Below are positions 39,603-53,252 of a stretch of DNA of 64,000 nt, one piece after another. The DNA comes from Promerops cafer (taxonomy: Eukaryota; Chordata; Aves; Passeriformes; Nectariniidae). The stretch spans positions 2,235,164-2,299,163 of the forward strand of contig VZSE01014389.1 of NCBI GenBank assembly GCA_013398275.1, written 5' to 3'. Each line of letters begins with the position of its first letter. Position 1 is the stretch's first letter. A model generated the notes under the pieces. That model was given only the letters and a program-made list of their open reading frames with translations. It was not told the DNA's origin and did no database searches. The translations under genes were made by a program, and so were the position numbers.

Positions 39603-39971
39603 CTGAATATATTCAGTATTCAGCAGCCAAAAGAGAGGCTTTCAAAGTAAGAAGAGCTGTTTTCACAAAATAGCACTAAGGAAATAAAGAGAGTATATAC
39701 AACTTACACACTGATGCTGCTGACTTCTAATTCCCCAAACTAGCTGACTGTATACTCAAGAGTATCCACAAAAGTAACATGAAACTTTCTTATGCCAGCT
39801 TAAGGAACAACAAATAATTACTTTGATAGTTGTAAAAGTGAACTAATAATGCAGAAGACTACTAAATCCTATGAGATTAAGGGGGATGATGTGTTGAATA
39901 AATTAATAATGCTAACTTCCTTTCCCCTCTCCCCAAGTATGTTTTTGTGATGGCATTTTGCATAGGGAATA

Positions 39972-40312
39972 ACAGAATCATAGAGTGATTTGAGTTGGAA
40001 GGGATCTTGAAGCTCATCTAATTCCAAACTCCCTGCCATGTCCGGGAACATCTTCTACTGGGCCAGGTTGCTCAGAGCTGCATCCAACCTGTCCTTGAAC
40101 ACTTCCAAGGATGGCGCATCCATTGCTTCTCTGGGCAACCTGTTCCAGTGCCTCCACACACTCACAGTAAAGCATTTCTTCTGAACAGCTAATCTAAACC
40201 TACCTTCTTTCCTTTAAAATCATCCTCCTTGTCCTACCACTGCATGCCCTTGTGAAAAGTCCCTCGCCATTTTTCCTGTAGGCCTCCTTAAATATGAGAA
40301 GGCCACTATAAG
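39972..40312 (-). mobile_element. CR1 LINE 3' fragment
   Basis: It starts ACAGAATCATAGAGTGATTT, then GAGTTGGAAGGGATCTTGAA, CATCCAACCTGTCCTTGAAC and CTCTGGGCAACCTGTTCCAG. This is the reverse complement of a CR1 3' end of a different subfamily from the copy at 8766. A small open frame on its minus strand is part of the repeat. Confidence 0.9.
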
Positions 40313-43300
40313 AAGCAGAAAATTCAAGAAGAGGAAAATTTTTCTTTAGCTCTTCACAAAAATTTACTCAGGAAAAAAGTGATGAGAAAACAGAGTGCAG
40401 CAAGAATATATCCAGATGTTGCATTGAATGTAGCATTCAACAGCAAGAAATCACCTTACTGAGTAAATCCTAACAGCTGCTTTTGTGGCTATCTTTTTTG
40501 AATCTGAATTCTGCACTCAGATTTAAAAGCTTCTTAAAGTAAACTAAATTTACAAAAATACCACTAACTGTGTTATCCCTTCTCTTTTCCCGGGGGGGGA
40601 GGAGAATTCTGTTCATCGGGTATTTGTATGACTCTTTTTATCCAGATTTTCCTCTCTGCTATCACCTGCCATTAAATATTACATAAAGGTATAAAACAAT
40701 ATTCAATGTATGAGACAATAAGAAAATTTTCCAAGTTACAGAGTGAGCTGAAAAGTTGCAACTTCCCATCACTTTCAGGGTGCCTACAGTCACAGTATGG
40801 TCAAACTCCTAGGTAGCTGCATCTTTATGTAGACTCTTCCCTCCACGATAAGTTTCAGGAGCTACCTTGCCAATCAGTAGCATTCAGATGCATGTGACTC
40901 CAAAATTGTGCCAGGTATTCTCTGCATCTTTAGGCATCGCACACATTAGAATTTTTTTCCTAATTACAAAAGCTAGCTTCTTAAAGGGGCATGGATATGC
41001 TAATTATCAAAGGATGACCCTTAAAATACACAATCCTTCTGGATGTAAGTTTCAATCACGTTAAGTTGACTTAAATTTCATCTAATATAATCAACCTGCA
41101 GTTTTCAGAAGTTGTCTAAAATTCAGCAGTTTACTCTACAAATCACTTAAAAACATTCTCAGTTCTCACATACAAAAAATAAACTTCAGTTACAGTATAG
41201 CAGCACCTCTAAATTTACCAAATATGAAACCCATGGAAGTTTAAAGGGTTTGGAGACACATTTCTAGCTAGCCTTAGCTCTGTTGATTATGTTTCCATTG
41301 TTTTTCACTAAACTCCAGCTGCCTGAACGTGTAAAAAGATTTAACTAAGTTAAGAATACCTTGCTTCTCTGGCTGAATCTCTTTTCTCAAAGTAATATAC
41401 ATTGCTTTTACATTACATTGATGAAGGTGTCACCTGCTTTGAAGGTACCCAGAGACTGCCTAAATTAGAGGACAAATAGATATTTGATTTTCAAAATTGA
41501 TATACATTTTTCTAAGAACAGATTTATACAGTTCATACAGTGTAGATAAATTAATTCAGGAATGTCGTGAAGACTTTGGACCACCTTGAAAGAAGTGTGA
41601 TTCCCAACTGCTTAACCTGTGTAAGGGAGCACAGTTTTTATTGGCATGTTAGAATTTCCTTGAAATTCTAAATACCTGTGTGAAAAACTGGCTACAAGAA
41701 GCGCAATTAGGAAAGCTGCTTTACATTTGCTGGACCACCAACCAAAGGCACTCAGTCAGAGTAAAAGTGTCTACAAATTTTATTCCATCAGAGACTAAAG
41801 AAAGCTTACATCATCCACCTCTATATCCCTCCTTCAAATGAACTATCTCTTTACTCACATTTTCTTTGCAAGGTGATGAGATGGAATTACAGTGGAATTT
41901 AACAAAAATAATTTACATTAACCAGAGAAACAAACAAACAAAATTTGAGGTACTCCTGTTGAAAAGACATAAAAATTGCACAAAAATCAAAGTACAAAAA
42001 TATTTCTTCCAGCAGCATCTCCTTTCTGTCACACGTTTAGCACTGCAAATCCCAGTAACAAAATGCTGCATATCTCCACAGGATAGGAAAAGTGACAGAG
42101 ATCAAAAGAACCCAACTTTTTATTTTTCTGACTTCTGTGGATTTACATTTTTGTTCATATCCTCATGTTTTCCATAAAAATTAATGCAGCTTTTGTAAAA
42201 TAAGTCAGAAAAAGAGAGTGAAAGATATGAGGAACAATTCAATCAGAATAGAAAAAAATAATCCTGCCTTACTTCATGTTATCACATTTTTGTGCACCAG
42301 TTAATATGAGTAGATTTTGCAATACTGAAAGAAATGTATTTATTTTACACAATTTGAGAGAAGAAACTGTACTGCATCAATTTTTATGGCATGAATATTC
42401 AGACAACCAATTTAGATAATTTAAGATTTGTCAATTCCCCAATTGTTAGCACTCATCTGACATAAAAGGTCTCCTTACATAACCTCAGCTCAAGCATTAG
42501 AAATGCAATTCCCCAAAGCATTAGTCACTTGCAAAAATTTAGGTCAGAGAAGATTTCTACCCTTCAACATCAAAACGCTATTTCCCTGAAAACTCACAGG
42601 GATTAGATTCCATTTCATCAAATAGTTCTGCTGAATACAACAGAAAGCAAAGTGCAATCATCAAACTTTTGCCAAGGCCTCATGCCTACACATCAGAGGA
42701 AAAAGCTCAAAGAGTGAACTCTGGAAAGATGAGACCTCTCAGGTGATGTGTGTGAAGTAAGGGAAAGTATTGTGCTGATTTTGTCAAGTAGATTCAACCA
42801 ATACTTTTTAAAATTGCAGCACATCACCTCTCCACTTACCACCTTAGAAAAGCTACAGCAGATTTGACAGTGGTCTGAAGTAGGGTTCTAAGACAGTATT
42901 AGAAATGCATACGAATAAAAGCAAAAATACCCTTCCCAGCCTTTATCCATCATTCGATGGATTACACATATTACACTCATTTACACGTAAGTGACCCTTG
43001 TCTGTTAAACCTCCCTTCTAAATTTAGTGAAAGGAGGTGAAAAAGATAAATTTTAATTATTACTTTTTAAATATGTAAGTGAGAGGTAAAAGTTTGTAGA
43101 ACTCAATGACAGGTTATATTACTGCCAACTCCTGCTAGTAATGTACAATGGGCAAATCACATCATTAAAGAAAAAAACCAAAACCTACCACACAAAAAAA
43201 CCCCTCAAACCAGTAGGCTGATACTCTCTTTTTGTCTGGAAAACAAGCATCTGTAACCAACAGTACAAATCAAAGGTACTACTAAAGTAAGGAGAAATCT

Positions 43301-44283
43301 ACTTTTTTCTTTTGTTTATGCCAGTTCCAACTGTATACTCGAAGTTGTAACAAAAATCTCTTAATAATTTTTTTCAGCTAAATTCTGTTCTCTCATAATC
43401 TCATCTGTCATCTTTTCAAATATAGACGCTTTATTTCAGCATTAGCTACAAATCAGACTTGAAACAAACCAACAAACAAAACCCCACCACTTTGAATTCT
43501 GTACCCTTCAGCTTTACTTCTACCTCTACAGTGCATAAAGTGTTAATTTAAACAGGGGAGGGTAAGTGTGGAAATGTCATGATTGCCTCTTTGAAAAAAT
43601 CTGTTCCCTCACTAGCAGTTTTCTGCTTCCCTACTAAGAAATAAGACCCAGAAAAGGGTTTTGAATATCTAGGTTTTAGGGCAGATTTCAAAATCCTTTG
43701 TTAGGACTTCAGCTGAGACTATTGTCACCAGACAGAAATTTCACTCTCTCTCAATGAATCTGTTTCTAGCTTGAGAAACATCAGCAGAGACTAGATGAAG
43801 GCTAGTCTGCCTAGTTATATAATTACTTAAGGGAAATTATATTATAAAGACAACTGAGAAAAAGGAAGCCTATGAAAAACGTGACTGAAAAGCCCAAACA
43901 ATATTAATTTTAAAGCCCTTCCCTGGAGATGCACTTGCATAATCATAAAATGTATAAATTAAAAAAATAGTGTCAGTAGATCAAAACTGAGTTTTAAAAA
44001 GCATTCACACACTAGAGATACCAGAGTATTTAACTATGACTTCAGTACTTCTGCTGCAATAACCATCCAAGAAAGATGTGATTCCTCACATCGTTTGTCA
44101 TGCACACAGAAATCAACTTTTAGAGATTACAACTTTTCCTTGTAAATCTTAGAGGAGCCAGAAATATAATATTAAGAATCTTTTCTTTTTAAGAACTACT
44201 GAGGGATCAAAATAAAGTCTGTGGATTAATACGCCATCTGAAAATTAACGTGCTTTAAAAAAAAAGTTATGTGTAAAATGGAC

Positions 44284-44350
44284 AATATAATATACATACT
44301 ATAAATGTATATATGTCTGTATGTATATATGTATGTATGTACGTATAATA
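44284..44350 (+). repeat. TATG/TATA-rich simple repeat
   Basis: Irregular TATATGTATG units with ATGTATGTATGTACG near the end. Confidence 0.8.
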
Positions 44351-45680
44351 GAATTGTAAGTCTGTGAGACACTCCTGATGAAGTTCATACTATATGAAAA
44401 TTGACCTTTCTTTGTCTAGTACTAGCACACTTGCATATTATTTTCTGAACCTGATGAATTTTTTTCTACCCTTGTGCCACTTGAATTGAGGCATCTTATC
44501 AGTGGGTCACTAAATTCCAGGCTTGCTTTTAATTTCCACTTGTTCCAATCAGTTAACTGTGAGTAAAAAGAACAGCTTCTATTTACTGTGGAATTCTCAT
44601 TTTCTGCCTCATTGAATTTTTATTTGCATAAAGTCAGAAATTCACCTAAATAACCAAATTATCCTACCAAACACAGAACCACACATCTGAATAAATTAAG
44701 AGCAAATTGAGGTATTTGTCTACTCTTATTCTCCTTTGGTCTTTAATTTTTAAGGAAGAAAACAATTATCTTGTGAGCGCTGTATTTTTTTTCCTCAGAC
44801 TTAAAATATGCTAGTTTCAGACTGTTCTTCATTCACCCAATTCACTGGCACTATATACAGCTTCTATGTCTGTATTGTGATGTTGAAGTTGAAAGCCAGC
44901 CCAGAATTTACAGATGATGCCCTAGGAGGTGACATGCACCATTAATAAGTGGTCCCTGTAGCTCTCATGTAGTTTATGACACAACACTGCATCCAAACAT
45001 TAAAAGCTCCTGTTAGTACACTGCAATTACTTTGATGAAAACTTTCTTTGCTGTTTTTCTTATTTTTTAAAGACATAACTAAAAGGCCCAATAGATTTTA
45101 CTGTGGACATCACACAACATTAATTGCTTTTAGAATTAAAATGTGCCTGAAGGAAAGAAATGCTTTGAACTTTAGTCATGTTTCTGTCAAAACCTGCCTA
45201 AATTTAGTCTTTGGGATGGTAGCATCTGAAATAATAACATCACATAAATTCAATGTCTATGTCAGAATTAAACTGCTAAAAGTTTCCTTTAAAAACTTCC
45301 TTCCTAAAACAAAAGTCAAACACAGAGCACTTCATCCTCTCAAACGTAAAGTTCTCCTCTAATTTTGGGATACTGTGGCTAATTATACTGCATTGAGAAC
45401 AATTTCCTTATGTAAACACATTGAGACATCCAGCCTACCTTCATATTATATATGAATGGATAACTTTATGTGGTAGAAATGTATAGGTAGTTCATGATTG
45501 GTGCTCCATTTGCTCCTTGAATGATTTTAGAACACTTAACTGTGGAGGTATCTTGCCAGTTTGTCCAATGTATACATAACAGAATGCTTTCTTTATTAAA
45601 AAGGTTTTTCTCTGTCTTCTAGGATATTTTTGTCTGATTTAAAAGAGATTTTAAGCCTTTCTTTTACAACAAAAAGCATT

Positions 45681-45725
45681 AAAAAAACCAACCAACCAAA
45701 CAAACAAAAAAAAACCCAACCCAAA
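45681..45725 (+). repeat. A/C-rich low-complexity tract, (CCAA)n
   Basis: AAAAAAACCAACCAACCAAA then CAAACAAAAAAAAACCC. Similar A-rich/C tracts recur near 16551, 25160, 43180 and 60841. Confidence 0.75.
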
Positions 45726-46814
45726 TTGTAGCTTATTTCATTTGATACTTCGTCGCATTAAACAAAAAAAGCTTGTGTTTTATAATTCCAAGGAGCTTGT
45801 ATATCAGTAGCAGAGAGGTTGCATTCTTCTGTCAGGTCATCAAGCAGTCAGGGTGTAAAAGACAAGTCTTCTCCAAACCTATTTTAATTCTTTGAAATTG
45901 AAGACAGGGGTATTCCACAAAATCTTAGGTAATGCATGACACCATTAAGATCCTCTACAAAGCCTCATGAGAAGCTGTGTGATAAATTAGAAGCTTCTGC
46001 CATTCTCCTGCACAGGGACAGAATAAAAGTCACTGTCCACCTTGTCCCTCTCCCAGTGATAGAGGCACAGCTTATGATGAATCACAGCAAAAAAATGTTA
46101 TGTGGTAACTACCTACAGAATAAATTGAATTCTTTGTGCAGTAAAACCACTTGATAAATAGCTTTTACTTGGTACTTCTGACTATCTTCACCTGCCCTCT
46201 GCCCACAAATTCCTCTCTCTCTTTCTCACTGTGCTATTTCTGACATCCCTAGGTATCAAGCCATAAGGCATAGCTACTGTTTAAAAATTATCACCCATCT
46301 AAAAGCCAGTCCCCCTTGTCCTCAAAGCCGCAATGTTTTCTTTCAAAAGAGCTTAAAAACCACACAGCAATTAACTTGAACACACTGAGGCATTATGGAC
46401 CATCAGTAAGCAATGCTCTCAACTCTGTATCTCTGCACTTCCCACAGCTGAGAGAATGGTTGATAGAAATGTCACTTTAAATGTCTAGAGAACGACAACT
46501 TCTGGATGACTTTTATTGTCAGTGTAAAGAAACAAACACTTCTGTTGTATTTTTGGCACTAACCTTAGGATGATCTTGACCACATCCTAGAAAGGCCTTT
46601 TTCTCTGCACTGACTAGAAAGGGGGGATCTCCTCAAATGGTTCACATGTGGATGCCTGTGTTGGGAATGCATTAAGATAGACCCAACTCTGAGTGTAAAA
46701 CAGTGAGGCATCTCTATCCTCTACAGCACTGCTGTAAATTACGTAGTATAGAATAGCACAGGGATAAAATATAGTGAAAGCTTTGCTTAGCAACATGTAG
46801 AGGAGCACAATTCA

Positions 46815-46834
46815 CATACCACAGCTGTGGTATG
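46815..46834. repeat. Perfect 20-base palindrome with RUNX-type and E-box motifs
   Basis: The sequence CATACCACAGCTGTGGTATG equals its own reverse complement. It carries ACCACA and TGTGGT, the RUNX core in inverted orientation, around a central CAGCTG E-box. It could be a protein binding site or form a small cruciform; function is inference only. Confidence 0.6.
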
Positions 46835-48576
46835 CAGTAACTGATTATTGAAAAACTAGAGCTTGAAAAAATAAACAGCTAAAATCTTCAGTAAGATTTC
46901 TATTTTCACTTTCACACAAAAAGGAGAAACTGATCTACAGAAAGCCAGATGCTTAAGTACTTTCAAATACTGCAGGAAAATACGAAATATTGAAAGTTTT
47001 ATAACAAAACCCAATATTCTAAGATAAATCCCTACCATGATCATTAACAATAAAAACCACATAAAGCAATGTCAGACAAAAATAAAAATTCTGCTCTGAA
47101 AAAAATATCTCTGAGCAGAAAAGAAGAAACATAAAAGACATCAGGTGAAAGCATTTCTCAAATAGCACTGTATTCCTTTAATTTCTTTCACCTTCTTTCC
47201 AATGTCAACACAGATCTTTGTTTGTACTTCCCATGTTGTTTAGCAGGATGAGAGGGGTTCAGAAAGGAGCCAGAAGTTTATTTAATATAAAATGGTATTA
47301 CTAGATAACTAGTAATAGAACTATAATGGAGATAAGAATCAAATTTGAAAATAGCAAGTTTACATTCTCTAAAATAACTTAATTAAAACAAAATCACCTC
47401 ATTCAACATCTAAAGATAACATTGATACAGCACCCCGTGTAATAAGACTGCTGCATAATCTTCAGCGGACAATCTTTTGCCTAAAACCCCTTCCTATTCA
47501 TCCTTCTTTATGCACAGAATTTAAGCAGAGCAAAAGCTTTGTAAAGCTGACTTAATAACATGCAGCAGAGACTGAAAGACCAGGAAGATGGAGCCAAAAT
47601 ATGAGAAAACCCCTCATCTCCCCAAAAGCTTATCAAGCAGCCAGCTGCCTGCAATAAGGGCTGTAGAGAGCAAACAAACTGAAGATCATCTTTGTGGACA
47701 GCAGCTTTACAGCACCAGCACAAAAGCTTTAGTTTAATGTGTCTTAAAGCTGGTTTCCCAATAAATGTGAGAAAAGGTCATTTTTAATTGAAAACAGCAT
47801 TTCAATAATAAGAATTACCTAATCAACTTGTGAATGTGTTCTTCTTTTATTAAGATGTAATAAGGAAAGGATAATTTGTGGAATGGAGGTTTCCATTTAA
47901 AAGATTTTTTCCCAAGTTGTATTCAAGGAAATGATCCAGCATGGTTTTTCCTGCCTCCTGTTAAGGAGACTATGGCAGAACTTTAACTGACAAGTAGTGA
48001 AACCTAAGGAAACATTTTAATTTTACATGCATTTACTATTTGCAAGACCTGAAAGTGATTTATTATGTAATGCATCTCACCACTTCCCTTTCTCACACAT
48101 TTATCGCCTTTTCCCCGTAGTTAAAATAGCACAGTAAAGTATATAATACAATTATTCCCATTCACACAGAAAAGTCTGCAATACATAAAAGGAACAATTA
48201 AATGAGGAAAGCTGCTACATAAAATCAGCATATTCTTTAGGTTTTGACAGTTGGTTCCACCAGGTATCACTGGCAGTTTTTCAAGTCACCTGCTAAAGAT
48301 TCTCTTTTGTAAGCCCAGCTCCTTCCTTATGCTTTTTTGCTCCCCAACAGATTTAATGGCTCTTGCAGACTTCTTAGCAGAAGTCTCTGCCCTACTCAGA
48401 TATGAGGGATCCCAGGCCATACTGGACATTTGCCATTTGGGTCTGGTCAACTAACACCTGATCTATCTCCAACAGCACTGAATTAATACCACAAAGATAA
48501 AAAAATAAATACATCAGTATAACAGAGATCTACATATGTAGTGTTTTAGCCTAAATGATAACTGGAGATCTTCCCA

Positions 48577-48907
48577 CTCTATACAAGAGCCTGAAAGGAG
48601 GTTGTAGCCAGGTAGCGGATCAGTCTCTTTTCCAAGTAACAAGCAACAGAACAAGATGAAAAGGCCTCAAGTTGTGCCAGGGGAGGTATAGCCAGGGTAT
48701 TAGAAAAGAATTATTCACCAGAAGGGTGGTCAGGCATTGGAACAAGCTCCCCAGCAAAGTGGTTGGGTCCCCACCCTTGGAGGTATTTAAAATACCTTTA
48801 GATGTGGCACTTAGGGAATTGGATAAGTGGTGAATTTGGCCATGTTAGTTTTAATGGTTGGACTTGATGATCTTAAAGGTCCCTTCCAACCTAAACAATT
48901 CTATGAA
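48577..48907 (+). mobile_element. CR1 LINE 3' end, sense on plus strand
   Basis: It reads CCTGAAAGGAGGTTGTAGCC, GGGTGGTCAGGCATTGGAAC, TTGGACTTGATGATCTTAAA and ends CCTTCCAACCTAAACAATTC then TATGAAT, the typical CR1 3' end with its octamer-type tail. It is the only CR1 copy here in the plus orientation. Confidence 0.9.
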
Positions 48908-51900
48908 TCCAAGTTGGTTTTGATTAGTTGCCATTATGATAGAATATACCATTAAAGAAGTATTAGAAGTTATTAAACTATCAATTTCTCTCATTATTAT
49001 ATTGTTGTTATGGGAAAAAGTCAATCTACATTTCACACAGTTAAGGTTACACCAAGGGACAGGGAGAGCTCTCTGCACCAAAACTAGGTCCAGGCACACA
49101 CCACTTACAGGCAGGAAGCTCAAACAATGCAGGCCTAAAGACCACTGCACAATGTATTTCAAACCAAAGACTGCTGAATCTTTCATATACTCTTGTTCAT
49201 AGACATTTCAAAGTATATTTTTAAAATTGCATTTTTAATAAAAGTTGGTTTTACAAGCCAGTCAAAGGAGGTTGCTTTGTAGACCAAAGCAAGGTTCATC
49301 TCCCTCTTCCTTTTTTTCCAATTAATCTTTTCATGAAGCTTCCTCCACCAATACTTCCCACTCTAATAACAGGCCAAGGAGGGCCAAAAGATCCCTGTGC
49401 AAAGTTATAAACAAATACTGCAGAGGGAAACATTAACTGCTGAAGAATTACAGTGTCATAATAGCGAGGGTCAGGCCATATCAAACAAAGGGGAGTGAGA
49501 TTGCTTTCCTGTGGGCAGAGGATTGCTCAGAAGACACCCCATTAAGACTTTACTACACATTTTGTCAATACTCTGCTCATGGGAGTTCTCATGAAGGTCT
49601 GTGTGGATTACACCATCTCAGAGACATCCAGCTTTAGCACACTGAAAGGCACTGAAGAAGAACCGTCAGTACACAGAAGGAGCTCTAAGGTAGTGGCTCT
49701 TGGTTAACGGGGAAAAGGGCATTTGTTTTTTACACATGGATTTGAAAAATGTACATTTCAGGAAACTTTGTAAAGGTTAAAGTCACTACTGGATGGCTGC
49801 CATCATGTAGCGGAGACCAGGCATGTAACTGTGCCTAATTACAGACCATCTTTAATCCACCAGATGATCTGGCTGTGCAGAAGTCTGGCAGGAGCTATCA
49901 AGAAACACCACCTTGAGGGGCTCAGTACAGGCAGGCTTCAAAAGCTTTATTTCACTTTTGAAACATTTCTGCAAGGGTACCAGAAGGCAGTATAAAAATT
50001 AGCTCTGTTTTCCAGCCTAATTAAGCCTTTAAAACACTGAATTTTGGTGAGCAAATTTAGCACATACCCAGAGCCATGGAGCTACAATATGCTACCTAAC
50101 GTTCTGAACATAGAGCATTCTGAATGTGTCTTCTGAATATAACCACTAGTTTTACAGATTACTTTATTATGCAGGTATTTTATACAGTATCTCTCATTTT
50201 TGACAACCAGCAGTAAATGGAGGCAGAGTCAAGAGTTTCTGAACAGAGTGAATTATTTTCCTAACTACCAGTAATCACGGATACTGTATTTCCACAAAAG
50301 CAGCATTAGCACTTGATTTACTTCTATCCAAAAGTTAATGCAGTGTTATAGCAAGGAAGCATAAGAGACATCCTTTCAGACTTCTCTCCACACTACAACC
50401 AGGATGAAGTGAAAACACCCGAATTCAGATAATACCAACAGCTGTCTATTTGCTAGTTCACTGTTTTTCAGCCTTTCCTGATTCATAGAAGAGTTTTCCA
50501 TGGAAGACAAGAGCTCTTTAAAAGTTTAATATATATCTATTTATATCTATATCTAACCTATATCTCTATCATCTATATATATATATAATCTATATAATCT
50601 ATATCTATCTTTATCTACATGATGCATTATGTTCAATTTGACTTTTATCTTCCCCAATGCACATCAGTGCCTCAGAAGCAGCACAGGACCCCCAGGAGGC
50701 TGTCTGTGGCTGCTCCTGCAAGGCTCAGCCTTTTATTCTTTCTTTTTTTTCCCTTTTTCTCCCCTTTCATTGTAAGATTTTGTATTTCTTGAAATTCCCA
50801 ATATTGAATAAGTGTTTCTGCAAACAGTAAAATATGCAAACTCTGCTTGAGTTATACAAGATCTCCTTGTTTTAAGATCCATCTCACAACTGCAGTGGTA
50901 CACTTAGGATGGTTGTATGCATCTAAGTAATGGTTTGAAAAATAAAAGAAATGAAAAATATATTTAAGTAGCTTGAGAAATGATCAGTATTCTTCATTTT
51001 TGTAACATTCTTAGTGAGCATGACTAAGAAATATATGACAACACAGTCTAATATTTTGAAGATGGCTCTTGGGTTTTTGGTTTGCATGCTAGGGGCTTTT
51101 TTTCCAAACAAAGTAAAAAGAACTGAATGGTATCTATATTATCCAGTTGTAAGAATCTTTCTGAAGAACCATAAATCCTACAACTTATGTTCAAACAATT
51201 TCATAGGCTGATTTCACCTATGACATAACTAGCAATTAATCTCTGAGTGGCATCAGTGCAGGACTTCCTCATTAGTTGTCCTGGTAGCTTCTCCAACCAG
51301 GCAAACCAAGCACCTGTTCTGCCCTCAAAAAAAAAATCTACTCAGCAAACTGAGATGCATCGATAGCAGAGAACACACAAAAAGCTTTACAATAAAAAAC
51401 TCTTCAGAGAATGGCAGAGGCAATCTAGCCCTGGAAGGACACCTGTCTCAGGTTTTATGGGCTCTGTTGTAGAGAAGGAAACTTGGACTGTATCTGCCGC
51501 TGCCTGAAGCTGTCTCAGCGGCCAGGCTACAGTGAGACAGATCATGCTGAATTCTACTGGCATGGCTGCCTCTGCCCTGCATCCTTCACATGTAATGGTT
51601 CATCTTGGCAGAGGATGCTTTTCTACTAGACCCCTCCACTGTCAATTTGCCTTGAGAGTCTCACTTAATTTTTTTCTTCTTGATTTTGGTTTTAAGACGT
51701 CAGGTACACACTGCTTTGGTGCTATCTTGGCATGTGTTCTTCAATGCCACAGACACTGGTGCTGCTCCTACTGCCAGAGGCACAGGAGCAGCCATCACTT
51801 CTATCAATTAATTTCTTCAGAACAAGCTCAAAACAGCTGAGTAGACCTGCAGCAGGGCCCGAACCTTCATGCAGAAGGTAGGAGCAGGCCCTGCAAGATC

Positions 51901-52847
51901 AACAGCTCTTTTTTTTTTAAGGTGAACTGAGATGAACAATACCAGTGGCATCAGCTAGTTTGAAATCCAGGCTCAGTTTCAGGCAGGCACTGGGACTGTG
52001 GATGCTGGAGGGACAGTGTGTGCTCCTGTGACTCCTACCAGCAATGCTACTGGAGCTGTTTAGGGCACTAACCTCTCATGTTGAGGAAGGCAGCAGTCAA
52101 CAAAAGCCTGTCTGCAGGGTTTTGCCTCAGCAATATATCACAGCTACAGACAGCTAAGCTGTTTGTGACATCTTCCTCACACAGCTGCACTTTTCTTACT
52201 TCTGCTCTATGGAGGCTGTTCCTTTGTTTTTCTCTAATGCTGAATATTTTAGCTGGGCTCCTTAAATAAACTTCCATCACATGATGGAAAGAGGGGGAAC
52301 TGAACAAAACTTAAAAGAAACATAAGATTTTGCAAGTAGCTTTGATATTCTCTAGCTTTTTATTTATAGAATACAGATTAACTTCCTTTTGTTACCATCT
52401 ATTGTTGTTTTATAATGGGCCCTGCTTTGATAAGTGAATTGAAAGAGTTTGCTGCAGTTCCTTCTAAGTGCCCTGTCTTGCTAAAAAGTAGGTTCTGTAA
52501 AAATGTGTTTCTGACTGAAAAATGGAACAAGAAAACTTAATCTGATTTTGGATTATTATGAAGTAAAGCAATTCCTTTGAAGCTGTGAAATGCAATTTCT
52601 ATACTCACATGTAACCCATAAAATTCAGCCTCAACCTAACTCACATATGGGCACTGGACAAACATAATCCATAAGTCTACTCTTTAACTGTTTATCCCTT
52701 TTGATATAACTATATTGTTGGAACCCTGGATACTGACAATTTTGGGCTTTCTGTGCTGAGAGGCACTGACCCTCAGAAAAGCACAGCATTTGACCTGAGG
52801 CCCTGGAGAATGCTTCCAACATTGAGTGCTAGCACTGAGATTATGGG
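48908..52847. other. Unique sequence, no gene seen
   Basis: Apart from the simple repeat at 50529-50620, there is a somewhat GC-richer stretch near 51420-52060 that I could not assign. Confidence 0.5.
50529..50620 (+). repeat. TATCTA/TATA simple repeat
   Basis: About 90 bases of ATATCTAT and TATATA units with little else; a likely polymorphic microsatellite. Confidence 0.85.
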
Positions 52848-53252
52848 TGTGTAGTTTGAATAAAGTGTGTAATATCCCAGGGTGGAAAACTTAGGGTTTA
52901 AGGTTTTAGAGTAATATAGTATATATGGGGCAAGATGGAGGTTTTTGGGCATTGGCTAGTTCTTCTTCTTCAGCTTCTTCATGCACTTTGGGTAGTAGTT
53001 TGTAATTGGACAGGAGAGTCCGCACCGAGGACTCCGGGTTTTTGGTTATTGGGTCGAAAATAAAAATAGTTTAGGTGTCACTTCATGATTGGATAGTTTA
53101 GCACCTAAATGACCTTGGGAAGAAGATGACGGGGCCATTTTTTCACTTTGCTAGCTAGAATTCACAGCTCATGAGACTGTAACATAGATGAGAGTTAATC
53201 TGAGTCCAAACAAGAGAAACTGCGTCTCTTGTCTTTAATCCCAACTCTAACA
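52848..53252 (+). mobile_element. LTR-like element, unassigned avian ERV family
   Basis: This block has a style unlike its surroundings: TGTAGTTTGAATAAAG near the start, a small CpG-containing patch (AGTCCGCACCGAGGACTCCG) in the middle, then AAAATAAAAATAG, and an end at TCCCAACTCTAACA. Such ends and A-rich signals are typical of LTRs. No target duplication or paired copy was seen in the window, so boundaries and strand are tentative. Confidence 0.4.

Larger units (their letters stand above)
40313..48576. other. Region with ambiguous further exons
   Basis: Several short minus-strand segments have good acceptors and one open frame (for example 42840-42887, 44646-44686, 46564-46613, 46910-46969), but their phases allow more than one chain. 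They are treated as leads in the findings and are not called as exons. Confidence 0.35.

Noticed and set aside
45194..45225. 32-base minus-strand exon candidate (ATIPKTKFRQ)
   Set aside because: Its phase conflicts with the better-supported 46564-46613 candidate joining directly to 44646-44686.
45048..45362. 104-codon plus-strand frame after a strong pyrimidine-tract acceptor
   Set aside because: It is on the opposite strand to the supported gene, with no convincing donor or partner exon. Treated as chance.
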